Source: Cytauxzoon felis
Taxonomy: Eukaryota; Apicomplexa; Aconoidasida; Piroplasmida; Theileriidae
NCBI GenBank assembly: GCA_020283715.1
Contig: JAIQCW010000248.1
Location: 1 to 41,276 of the forward strand
Direction: 5' to 3'
DNA: 41,276 nucleotides
The position numbers and the translations under genes were made by a program. Below are positions 8,458 through 19,900 of this stretch, piece by piece. The notes beneath the pieces are model-generated. The model worked only from the letters and a program-made list of their open reading frames with translations. It had not been told where the DNA came from and made no database searches. The first letter of the stretch is position 1. Each line of letters starts with the position of its first letter.

Positions 8458-11000
8458 TTATGGTAATGGTGAATGATCCAATAATATTTTAGAGAATTTT
8501 TTTATAGATTCATGACCACGAACTTCATTCTCATGTCGAGGAACAGCAACTATTTATTATAATCATCACTTAACATCAACTTACTCAAATTAAAATATTC
8601 TTGATATAATTCACGCAAATCCTCCATATATTTACGCTGTATCGATACCATACCATTATGTATAGACTGTTGATCCTTTACCTATAATTGTTAATATATC
8701 ACCAAAGCTCATACATCTACAACTGAAACACAATCCACATGTGGTCCAATCCAACTCTTCTCGTCCTGCCGTCAGCTCTCCACTCGAAGTCCAATCAAAC
8801 TCTTCTTCCACTCGCCGTTCCACCTGAGGTTAGTCCTGCCGTCAGCTCTTCCAATTACCTATCTCTAAAGAGTGAAGCCACTCCCGGAGATCGTGGCATG
8901 TTAACCCGGAGGAACAGGAAATGTCAACTCGGAAGAACGTAGATGTTCAACCCCGAAGAACAGGAAGGTAATGATGTAACCTCAAGTGGAACCTGGAAGC
9001 GATCTATGGGAGCTGGAAGGGGAAGTAAATAGAAGAGGCTCCACGCCTAGTGGAAAGAAGAGTAGGATTGTAACCTCAAGTGGAAGTGGAATACCCGTAG
9101 CTGATCTCAGGGAAGCAAAGGGGGAGGTAAATAAAGGAAGCTGACGGCAGGACGACCTCAGGTGGATATATGTTTGGATTGGTTTGTAAACATACATCTT
9201 GTATGAATTCATTGAGTATGATTTTATCATCATCGTTTAAACGATTTATATATTGTGTAACTTTATTGATGGATTTATCGAGATCTGTGTATGGATGATG
9301 GGGATTATTGGGTTTATTACTTTTGTATTTGATAATTTGATTAATAATTACATATGAACAATCGATGTCATTTTTTGCCAAATGTTGTATTAATCGTTCA
9401 GTTTCATATACACTTAAAAATTCTGGTATACATACACATATAAATGTTGTTAAATCCTATATCATTTTATAATGATACATCATTAATACATACAGGATTC
9501 TTCATCTGACTCATTGTTAATGTTAATATATGCTTCAAATTCTTAATCTTATCAAATATCTATAATGGGGTTTTATGAGGAAGAAAAAAAAATGAGGTAT
9601 GGGGTAATTTTACCTCATCTTGTGATAATTGTGAGTTTAATACAGAAAATACCTATAAATAATCAAGTATATATAATAATAGATAATAATATACCCTCAT
9701 GAAAATACCAAATAATGATTCAACTTTTAATAAATTATCTACAACTTTATCCAATACGTCAGGTAATTTAAGGAATTTAAGTGTATGACCAGTTGGAGCA
9801 GTATCAAATATAATAACAGAATATTTCATAGACTGTACAGATCTAATAATAAATATATCTATACACTTATAAAAAACTTACTGTATAAGTTCAGCAAATG
9901 ATAGTGCCTCATCAACACCAGGCAACATCTGAAACAATTCTGGAACCGTATCCAATAATGAACGAGCATCATTCAAACTAAAACCCGCATCATTCACATG
10001 TGATGAATCTACCTCCTGTACATTTAATATATCCATATACCAAAATGAGTTGTTGTATGTCTCCTCCTGAGGTCCTTTCCTTGTCTTTCCACCTGAGGTT
10101 ACATCCCTATCTTTACCACTCGCCGTGGAGGCTCTTCTATTTAGTTGTCCTTCCGCTTCCCTGAGATCAGCTACAGGCTATATAATATTATGGTTTCATA
10201 GCTTTACCGCATGTATTTCCATCCTTTAGGCAATTTCGTGTGTCTTCTTTGCAACAAGGGCATGGTATTTTTCGTATGTTTAATGAGGATATGTCTGCAT
10301 CATCATTAGTACGAATAAATAACGTACTTACAGAAGTAAATGAGTGGAGTATTATATTAGGTTTAGTGGAATCTCCTTTGGAACCAGTACATTCGTAGAT
10401 TGAATCACAACTACACATGGCACGGTTCAATTTCTCAGTATACTCCTCAACGAGTCTAAAGTACAATTTCCACATCACCCGTAGCTGATCTCAGGGAAGC
10501 GAAGGGGGAAGTAAATAGAAGAGGCCACCACGGCGAGTGGAAGGGATGGAACGAGGAGTAGGATTGGACCTCAGGTGCAGTAGACAACAGCTCACTCATG
10601 TTCTCCTGACAATATAGGCAGAGTATATAGTCATTGTTGTATAATATTGTGAGTATTATAGACTATAGTTTACATACCATGGCGTATAAATTCCTATATC
10701 CGTGTACGAGCCTGGGATAGTCTGTAAATTTTTGACCGAATGCATCGCTGAGACTATGTGCGGGATCAGTAGACAATAATAGTACCTAAATGTTAATGAT
10801 ATATTAACTTTAAAATTTAATAGACGTACAGATTCTCTAGATTCTGATAGTATTGAGGCTAAAGAGCATGCGATTGTTGTTTTACCAACTCCACCTTTAC
10901 CTCCAACGAATATCCATTTTAATGAATTTTGATTAATAAGATTTTTAATATCATTTCTTAAATTTAATACATTATTTACATTATTACAAGAACTATCCAT
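8458..11000 (-). CDS. GET3: GET3/ASNA1 (ArsA-family) tail-anchored protein targeting ATPase, 9 exons
   Basis: Exons in gene order: 11000-10830, 10785-10678, 10015-9882, 9842-9695, 9652-9614, 9559-9494, 9456-9196, 8681-8585, 8549-8458; phases agree, giving 371 aa. GET3 is a homodimeric ATPase that carries tail-anchored membrane proteins to the ER. Seen here: P-loop GGKGGVGKT (33-41), switch [13 protein letters not shown] (62-73), YAMEVDSS at the exon 2/3 join, switch II DTAPTGH (151-157), [18 protein letters not shown], and the C-terminal [16 protein letters not shown]. The exon 2/3 join skips 662 nt holding two family-1 repeats and a Cys-rich ORF; intron 7 holds another repeat. Oddity: the zinc-binding CxxC expected between INQII and [10 protein letters not shown] is absent and replaced by about 50 residues of polar insert. 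The GET3 and neighbouring gene starts are 99 bp apart, head to head. Confidence 0.9.
8735..9170. repeat. Family-1 modular repeat (GET3 intron 7)
   Basis: Carries several delimiters (TCCACCTGAGG, ACCTCAAGTGGAA, ACCTCAGGTGGA), the CCTGCCGTCAGC module, CAATTACCTATCTCTAAAG, a GGAGGAACAGG sub-array (8897-8965), both variants of the ...GGGGAAGTAAATAG module, and the CTCCACGCCTAGTGGA module. Confidence 0.85.
10062..10178. repeat. Family-1 repeat fragment (GET3 intron 2, left)
   Basis: CTCCTGAGGTCC, CACCTGAGGTTACATCC, CACTCGCCGTGGAGGC and CTTCCCTGAGATCAGCTAC in one orientation only. It is paired with a second fragment at 10477 in the opposite orientation, so the two bracket the intronic ORF as inverted arms. 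Confidence 0.75.
10188..10475 (-). other. Cys-rich ORF inside GET3 intron 2, possible gene fragment
   Basis: An ATG-started frame of about 95 codons (start at 10475) lies wholly within GET3 intron 2, same strand, bracketed by inverted family-1 arms. It holds ten cysteines, clustered as [10 protein letters not shown] and [11 protein letters not shown], and an amphipathic start ([17 protein letters not shown]). It is not needed for GET3: the exons on either side join directly into a conserved motif. Composition and Cys spacing recall the Cys-rich ORF at 48-975, so it may be a fragment of such a family, but I see no alignable segment. It may equally be noise. Confidence 0.25.
10477..10585. repeat. 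Family-1 repeat fragment (GET3 intron 2, right)
   Basis: ACCCGTAGCTGATCTCAGGG, ...GAAGGGGGAAGTAAATAG, CCACCACGGCGAGTGGA and ACCTCAGGTGCAG. It is in opposite orientation to 10062-10178. Confidence 0.8.
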
Positions 11001-11099
11001 TAGTATTTTATATTTTTACATAAATTTAGAGTAAACGTATAGAATCTACCCACATGTAATAGACATTTTAACATTCAATTCCAATTTTAACAATGTTAA

Positions 11100-13892
11100 A
11101 TGGTCATTCAACGCAGATTAAGTGATAAAAAAAGTAGATTCACCTGTAAAAAAATCACATTCCTAGAATATCAACGATACAAACTTAATGAAGTCACCAA
11201 ATATATTACTCAAAAAAAACGACAAACCAAGATACTCTTTGTACCAAATCGTATGTTTTACATCAGAATTAGTCATAGTAAACTATGTCTACATCCCTCT
11301 TTTCCACTAACTGTTCAACCGTTGGTCGTCTTGCAGACAGCTTCCACTCGAGGTCCATCTTTTCCATTGCATGGAGCTCCTTTATTTAGTTATCCCTTCA
11401 CTTCCCTGAGATCAGCTGCGGGTTCCACTTGAGGTCACATTCTCTGATCCTCCGGGTAGAATTCCTGTTCTTAGGGGTTTAATATATTCGTTCTTCCGGG
11501 TTAACAAAATACCGAGGATGATCTACGGGAATCCGAGGGGAGGTAATTGGAAGAAGGCCACCACGGCGAGTGGAATGAAGAGTAGTACTGGACCTCAGGT
11601 GGGACCCGTAGCTGATTTCAGGGAAGCGAAGGGTGTGGTAAATAGAAGAAGCTCTCTGCAAAGGGAACAAAGTAACTTTAGACTGGATCATTCTTCTGTG
11701 ATGTTAATATCATTAATTTATTATAATATTTAGTTGTGGATGAGGTTGATTCATTGACACAGGAGTCAATGCAGAGGATATTACATCAGGGTAGTTTATT
11801 TCATCAGACATCATTAGTAGAGAGACCGGTGGTAAATGATCTTATAGAGTCATTGATATTTGATGGTGTATTTAATATAAATAATTTGAATAATCATGAG
11901 ATATCATTGTTATTTTCATTAATAATTAAATTACCGAATCTTAATAAATCATTACTGAGTAGATTATTTAATAAAATTTTAATAAAATTTGATACATTAT
12001 CAAAATGGGAATTATCACATGTGCTTTATTGGATAACTCAGATCAATGATCCATTAAATAATGAATTCACAAGTCTTATAATGCCAAGGGTACTATCGAT
12101 GATTAATGGTAATATCCATCAGTTATCTGGTACAAATGTAGCTAAAATTTCATATTTTTTATGTAAAAATGGTATAAAAAATCATTTATTAATATCAAAT
12201 TTAATTAAATTATATCCTAATGATATAGAATTTAATGATCAATTCTCTAGGGATATCAAATTAGTTATATATTCATTGATGTCTTGTGGAATATATGATC
12301 GTCCATTCCTCAAATTAGCATCAGATTATTACAATGGAATACTCATGAAGTTAAATACTGAGAAATCAGTTGAAGAATATAGTACGATTGGAATTTTTAA
12401 TCCATTTGATGATGACATCGATGATATAATACTGGATGTTGAAGGTCTGGTGGAATTAGTGGATTGTAATTCATACTTTGGATATAATAATAAGAATTTA
12501 TTAATAAACTTCAATAAATATATAATAAACTCATTAAATGAATTTATAAATGATGGGGAGATTGGAAAATTCTACGGTAGAGGAAAAATTAACAAAAGTG
12601 AGGAATTTTTAAATAATTTGGTGAAATTAATAAAAAGTGGTAAATTTATACGAAATAATAAACTTGACTTAACAAAATTAATATTAAATTTGAAAATCAA
12701 ATCTAATAATAATAAATATTGGACCATTAATACAATTGTCACAATCGGTAATAAATACACGACCAATACACAGTTATACACAAAATTTATCGCATATATA
12801 CAACCATTTCTAAATGATAATGATCACTCTGAATTAATACCAATATTAAATAAATATCATGTACCCATCAACAATAAATTTATCACATCCAAAGTGAAGG
12901 CAGTGAACAAATCATTGTATACCGAAGGTTCTACACTCGAGGTCCAATCCTACTCTCCTTCCACTAAGCGTGGAGCCTCCTCCAATTACCTATCTCTAAA
13001 GAGTAGAGCCACTCCCGGAGATCGTGGCGGAGGTGATGGTGGTGAGGATGTAACCTCAAGTGGAAGTGGACTACCCGTAGCTGATCTCAGGGAAGCGGAG
13101 GGGGAGGTAAATAAAGAAGCTGTCTGCAAGACGGCCTCAGGTGGAACGCCTATTGGAAAGACCTCAAGTGGAGAAGCTGACGGCAGGACGACCTCATGTG
13201 AAACTCTTACTGTTAAATCATCGTCTAATATGGAGGATATTCTATTGAAATCAATAAGGGATCTTCCAGATGTTTACAATTGGAATGAGATTAAATATGC
13301 TCTTGGATATATTAGATCTGAGGGTCGCGTAGATTTTATACCCATGGTTTATACATTATACCAAGAATGCTGTATTATATTTGAAGATTTATCGAGTCAA
13401 GTCCACGATATCGTCGATATTTTATGTACGTTAAGAGATGATGATGTGATAATCGTCGACAATTCTATAAGGTTACTTGGATATTTACTGGATTGTGATT
13501 TACAAAATGACTCTATCAACGTTAAAATCTTCTTAGATGTGCTCAATTTATATACAAAATGTAAATTTCATCAAGTAACTACACCGATATTAAACAGCTG
13601 CTACACTGAGGACAATGACTTGACGTCAATACTAGAAAATTACTTGATGAAGTATTCAATAAAGAAGACGGAAATACATTCTGAAACTGTAGATGATGAC
13701 GCTTATAGAATATTCTTTGATATCTTTGGCATTAAATATCGCAACTTCTGTACAATAGAATCCATAGTGGATATGTTGGATCATTTAAAGCTCAGAAATG
13801 ACCTTATTGGAAATGTTATTAAATGTAATTATAATTTAATCAAATTCATCACTTATAACCATATTATCAATAATATAAATATAAATAATTAA
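11100..13892 (+). CDS. Helical-repeat protein, possibly organellar RNA-binding (HPR/FASTK-like), 2 exons
   Basis: The large open frame begins without an ATG right after an acceptor (TATTTAG, ending 11733). The ATG-started frame at 11100-11277 ends in a phase-1 donor (A|GTAAAC) that fits, so I join exon 1 11100-11277 to exon 2 11734-13892, giving about 778 aa. Exon 1 encodes a basic, Arg/Lys-rich N-terminus that could be an organelle-targeting sequence. The body is all-helical with repeated Leu/Asn-rich units (for example HEISLLFSLIIKLPNLNKSLLSRL, split by repeats of similar spacing). This recalls heptatricopeptide/RAP-type mitochondrial RNA-binding proteins of apicomplexans, but no RAP domain is visible at the C-terminus, so the family is a guess. 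A family-1 repeat is translated in frame at 12931-13203. Intron 1 is also filled by a family-1 repeat. The stop is 54 bp before the Aquarius start. Confidence 0.6.
11308..11672. repeat. Family-1 modular repeat (intron 1 of helical-repeat gene)
   Basis: Contains GTCGTCTTGCAGACAGC, CACTCGAGGTCC, CTTCCCTGAGATCAGCTGC, CTCCGGGTAGAATTCCTG, a GTTCTTCCGGGTTAAC stretch of the GGAGGAAC sub-array in reverse, CCACCACGGCGAGTGGA, ACCTCAGGTGG and the GTAGCTGAT module. Confidence 0.8.
12931..13203. repeat. Family-1 repeat translated in frame (helical-repeat gene)
   Basis: Begins ACACTCGAGGTCCAATCC, has CAATTACCTATCTCTAAAG, CACTCCCGGAGATCGTGG, ACCTCAAGTGGAAG, the GTAGCTGATCTCAGGGAAG module, GCTGTCTGCAAGACG, and ends at GAAGCTGACGGCAGGACGAC. 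It is read as [23 protein letters not shown] and REAEGEVNKE. The frame before and after it is the same, and no stop occurs through about 90 codons. Confidence 0.9.
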
Positions 13893-13946
13893 ATATAATT
13901 GTAGGGTGCTTGTACATACATAAATATTATATATATATTATGAATC

Positions 13947-16900
13947 ATGTCTATGAATACTTATAATAATATAACATTAAAAGAGATACAAGGACATGAA
14001 TTTTATAAGTTGTTATTGAAATCTATAGATGAGAGTATACCGGAGTTAGGAGGTATTAATGACCCAGAGGGTCTATTAAAATGTAAAATATCGAAGGATG
14101 TAGTAGAAATTTATAAATTATTATACGAAAATGATTTTAATAAGAGATTGTTGACCATTATTGAATATTCAAATTATTTGATGCAGTTATGGCCATGTTT
14201 AACATTAGAATCATTACCATTGATGGTCAAGTTAGATGAAGACCTATCAAAGGAATATAATAACGTTAGAAGATGCATTGTAATGACATGTATATGGGCA
14301 ATAATTGAAGAGTTTTCAAGTGGTCGTGATGATTATATTGATCTACTATTGAATATCACCAAAGGTACGTCGACCAAAAGTTACTTACATCTACATCATA
14401 CCCTCTCTACTCACTCACTTTTAAATTTATTTTAGATTCGTGTAATTCTTTCGAGTGTATATTTTTCAATGCAGCACAATTGTTAATGTTAGAGTCATGG
14501 AAAAATGATATATGTGATTCAAGTGACTTCAGTGATCGTTTAATAGTACTGGAGCAACGTGTACTGGTGAGATTCTTTGTAATATGTTATCAGAGGATTG
14601 AAATTGTAAGTATAAGGCGATGTTGTATGAAGTTGTTATCACCGTCCATATGGTTACATTTGAATGATGACGTTAAAGATCATTTAATCTTTGACAATAA
14701 TAAATTATCGAAAATTCTATACAGTAAATCAATAAATTCACTGAATCATAACTATAATGATTTGAATTTCAATGATTACAACCACCTCAACGATGTCTAC
14801 TCATCCACCAATGATATTACAGTAGACAAATTAAATAAAATCGCAAATTTCATACTCGTCAGAGACTTTGTCAATTCATTACTCAACCACTTTATCTATA
14901 TACTAGAAGATGGTATCAATCTCGATGTCTTTAATAACCAAACGAACTCTCCACCTGAGGTTACAACCAGTGTTCCACTCGCCGTGGAGGCTTCTCCACC
15001 CGAGGTTAGTCCTGCCGTCAGCTCTTCCAATTACCTCCCCGTAAACGGTAATGCCACTCCCAGAGATCGTGGCGAAGGTAGTGATGGATCATCCATCATG
15101 GGAATGATGGAAGATGGTTCTAAGGATGTGTTGGATGTAACCTCAAGTGGAAGTGGAATACCCGTAGCTGATCTCAGGGAAGCGGAGGGGGAAGTAAATA
15201 TAGAAGGCACCACGCCTAGTGGAAAGTCCTCAAGTGGAGAAGCTCCATACAATGGTATAGGTGAATCCAATGATAGAAATGGATCTCTTATCGATGGTAA
15301 CGATAGCTCTCACATTCAATCATCTACTGGCAAGGGTGGAAATATGAGATCTGATTCTCGTAAACGATCGATTGCTGGTGGAACTCGTAGTAAAAAGAAG
15401 AAACGTTCAAACGATTCTGATAAAGACTCTATGTATATGATGAATCGTATAATGTTATGTGAGAATTATTTGGAATTTATGATTGATTTATTAAGTCAAT
15501 TATATACACGTAGGATAATTAAGCCATTGATCGATGTCAAATTGATATATGTACGTTGTGCTCAGTCTTTATTATATAATGATGATAAGAATGGTATGAT
15601 ATTTAAGGGTATGGTTGATATATTGGAGTATTATATCAATTTTTCTATTAATGAGGAATTAGGTATACCTATGGAATATAATGACATCTTGGAGGCATAT
15701 TATAAGAAATTTAATGAGTTTCAACGCTTATGCTATACAAAATATAAAGATAATGATGTTTTATATAATTTTTATTTATTATCTTTATATGAATTAAATG
15801 ATGTTGAAAGGATTAAAAATATGCTTTCAAAGGTTGATTTAACACTACTCATTAAGCTACTCGCTGATTTACATGTAATTTCAATTGAAGATGGTACTAG
15901 AGATAATGATGGGGTTAACTCTTCTAATGAGGTAACGGGATTACAGGAAAATTTATTGAAATTAAGACCGATTCAATTGATACCTATGAAACGTAAGAAA
16001 AGTACAAGTGTAAAATCATTCTTTATTCAAGTACTACTGAATTATTTAAGTAAACCTGTTGATATAATCGATGTATTGAATAAAACATCCGTATACCCCA
16101 CAGAGGAGATGTTATTATCATCACGATATATACCACCTATGGATTATATTAAATTGTCATCATTATCATTATATAAATTGAATTTACAATATTTAACATT
16201 ATTTGATTACGTATATAGAAATTTCAAATTATATCAATTAGAATCATATCATCAAATAAAAACATCTATACAAGAAGCTATTTATCATACTAAACCATAT
16301 TCTATCTTTGACGATAGTAAAAGTAACTATCAAGATTTAATGGGGTATAATGGGGATAAATTACACCACAAATCATTACCTGGAGCTGATATGGGGGAAG
16401 GAAATAAAAGAGATACGATAGTTAATAATAATATTGATAGTAATATGGGGTCATCTGGGGTTAATTATCCCAATAATATCAAAAATGGTGCAATTATGAA
16501 TTTACCCACTTTGACGAAATTTGGACATAATTATAGAATGGCAATAGAGATTGAGAATATAAATATAGTTAATATTAATAATTTGTCTAATGTAAATATA
16601 GAAATAATTATAGATACAGTGAAAGTTAAAGATTATCAAATTAGAAAAGAATGGCAATCATTAAAGAGATATGATATAATTTATATGGTATATATTAATA
16701 AATCATTAGTCAATAATAATAAATATATACACCAATATGATATACCAGAAGAATTCGCATTGGATTATGGGGTAATTTCTATAAGATGTGGGGAAGTTGT
16801 TAATTTAATTGATGAAGAAGATAATATAATATCAGATTTAAATCCATATGATATTAAAAAACCAATAGGATTTAAAATTAAGATAAATACATTAATAGAT

Positions 16901-19900
16901 TATAAACAATATATAAATGATATACAAAATGATCCAAATTTCTATACAAATTTTAATCTTTTAATCCGAAGAAAAGCAAAGGAAAATAATTTCAAACATA
17001 TACTTAACAATATCAGAAATAATGTTAATCGCAAAAATAAAATACCAAATTGGATATTACAACACTTTTTAGGATATGGTAATCCACAACAATCATTATA
17101 TCCAACACTAGAAGATGATTGCACAACAACAACAATCAACTCATCTGTATATTCTAACCTTAATACTACTGATTTTCCAACATCTATACCACTTTCCCCC
17201 ATAAATTCTGGAAATTTATCAGGTGATGATACTCTTGTGAATATTTCCGGTATAAAAATTAATTATCTGAATACATGGAAGACAGTGAGACATTTTATGG
17301 ATACAATATACTCATTTAATTATAAACTGGTTAGATTTGGTGAGTATAACATCGATGAATATATGGATACTGAATTGATAGAATGTAATACAATAAATAA
17401 AAAATTAAGTAAATTTAATCTAAATATCAACGATTTATTAAATGAAATTAATGAATTAAATCTTGTAGTATATAAAAAATTAAATAATGGATATCATCTA
17501 ATCGATAATAATCGCAATAATTATCTTTTATATTATACCATCATTAATAACACCACAAATGATAATACATTAGCTAAACACCCATTAAGAAATGACCTCG
17601 ATATCAAACCTAGATTAATACTACTACTTCCTAAATTCAAATCCAATGTGAAACAAAATAACATAATTGAAGGTCATCCACGCGAGGTTCAATCCAACTC
17701 TCTTTGTCCTGCCGTTCCACCGGAAGTCCAATCCACCTCTGTTCCACTCGCCGTGGAGGCTTCTCCCAATTACTCATCTCTAAAGAGTATAGCCACTCCC
17801 GGAGATCGTGGCGGAGGTGAAGGTAGTGATGGATCATCCATCATGGGAATGATGGAAGATGGTGCTAAGGATGTAGAGGATGTAACCTCAGGTGGAAGTG
17901 AAATACCCGAGAGCGATCCACGGGAGCTTGAGGGGGAAGTAAATAGAGAAGGCTCTCTGCAAGAGGAAGACAAGGTTGTAACCTCAGGTGGAAAGGCCAC
18001 CACGGCTAGTGGAAGAAGAGTTGGATTGGACCTCGGTGGAGAAGTTCCATGTAATGGAAAGGATGAATTTCAATTGGATCCTATGAAGGTTAAATTGACA
18101 TCGACATCGAGTTCATTTTATTTTACATCTAGGCAGGTTGAGTGTATAAGATCTGGTGTATCTAATGGTTTAACGATGATAGTGGGTCCACCAGGTACTG
18201 GTAAGACGGATGTTATATGTCAGATAATAGGTATATTATTTAAGAATTATCCTACAGAGAAGACTGTTATATGTACACATAGTAATTATGCATTGAATGA
18301 TATATTTACTAAACTTGTTATTAATAAACATGTAGATGAACATCATATTGTAAGATTAGGATCAAAAGAATTAGAAATTGATAATTATGGTGATTTTACT
18401 AAATGGGGACGTGTTAATCATATATTACAAAGAAGATTAGATCTATTATCTATCATTAAACAATTCATCACAGCCATGAATATTATCGGTGATTACGATT
18501 TCAATATACAATATGCACTACAATTATTCGAATCCAAAATTCTACCATTTATCAATCATAAGAAATATAACAATACTACACCTGATGTTACCTCTACCGT
18601 TGGTCTTGCAGACAGCTCTTCTCCACTTGAGGTCCATCCTGCCGTCAGCTCTTCCAATTACCTATCCCTAAAGGGTAGAGCCACTCCCGGAGATCGTGGC
18701 GAAATATCCGAGACGATCTATGGGAGTCGAGGTGATATAAATAAGAAGGCCACCACGGCGAGTGGAATGAATAATAGTACTGGACCTCAAGTGGAACCCG
18801 CAGCTGATCTCAGGGAAGCGAAGGGGGGAAGTAAATAAAGGAAGCTGTCTGCAAGACGAAAATAAGGTTGGAGATGATGTTGAAATTAGGAAGGATATGG
18901 ATGTAACCTCAGGTGGAGAAAATGGGGTAATGACTGATAGTGGGGATAATAAACCTCACAATAATGATAATAATCCCCACAATTTATATGAAATACAAGG
19001 TGGAGAAGATAGTGATGTAACCTTAGGTGGAATTGGACTACCCGAGAGCGATCCACGGGAGCTTGAGGGACAACTAAATAGAGAAGGCCACCACGGCGAG
19101 TGGACGACCTCAGGTGTAGATGATAGTGATGTAACCTCAAGTGGAGAACCTCCATGTAATGGTAAAGAGGTATATTTTAAATTGGGTATGTATGATGAAT
19201 TTTTTGCATTGGAATTGATTGAATATTCTACATTGAATGATTTGATGTTATATTGGTATGATGTTAAGAATAATATATTGGATATTAATAATAGGATAAG
19301 ATTTTTATTATATTTATATAAATCATTAAAAGAATTATTACCATTTGAAATACTACGTAATAATACAGATAGGAGTAAATATTTAATTGAGAAATATGTT
19401 AGATTGATTGGTATGACATGTACACATGCTGCAATAGCTAATGAATTATTTAAATATGATAATTTAATTATAGAAGAAGCTGGTCAGATATTAGATATAG
19501 AAACATTTGTACCATTATTACAATTATTAAAACGTTTTATATTAAGTGGTGATTATTTACAATTACCACCTATAATACAAAATAAATCATTAATTAGATA
19601 TAGTAATTTATATCAATCATTATTAAATAGATTAATAAGATTAGGTACACCATATATAATATTAGATAAACAAGGACGTTCTAGACCAGAAATATCAAAT
19701 TTATATAAACATTTTTATCCTATATATATATATGATATTAATAAACCTAATTATATAAATCCTGGTTTTAAATATGTATATCAATTTATAGATATAAATA
19801 ATTCTAATGAATATATACCTATACCATATTTTTATCAAAATTTATTAGAAGCTGAATTTATAGTATCTACATTTATATATATGAGATTAATAGGTTATAA

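Noticed and set aside
14947..19168. In-exon repeats as sequence gaps or assembly chimeras
   Set aside because: Frames are kept at two of three sites and the flanking conserved motifs are in the right order, so misassembly is unlikely, though not excluded.
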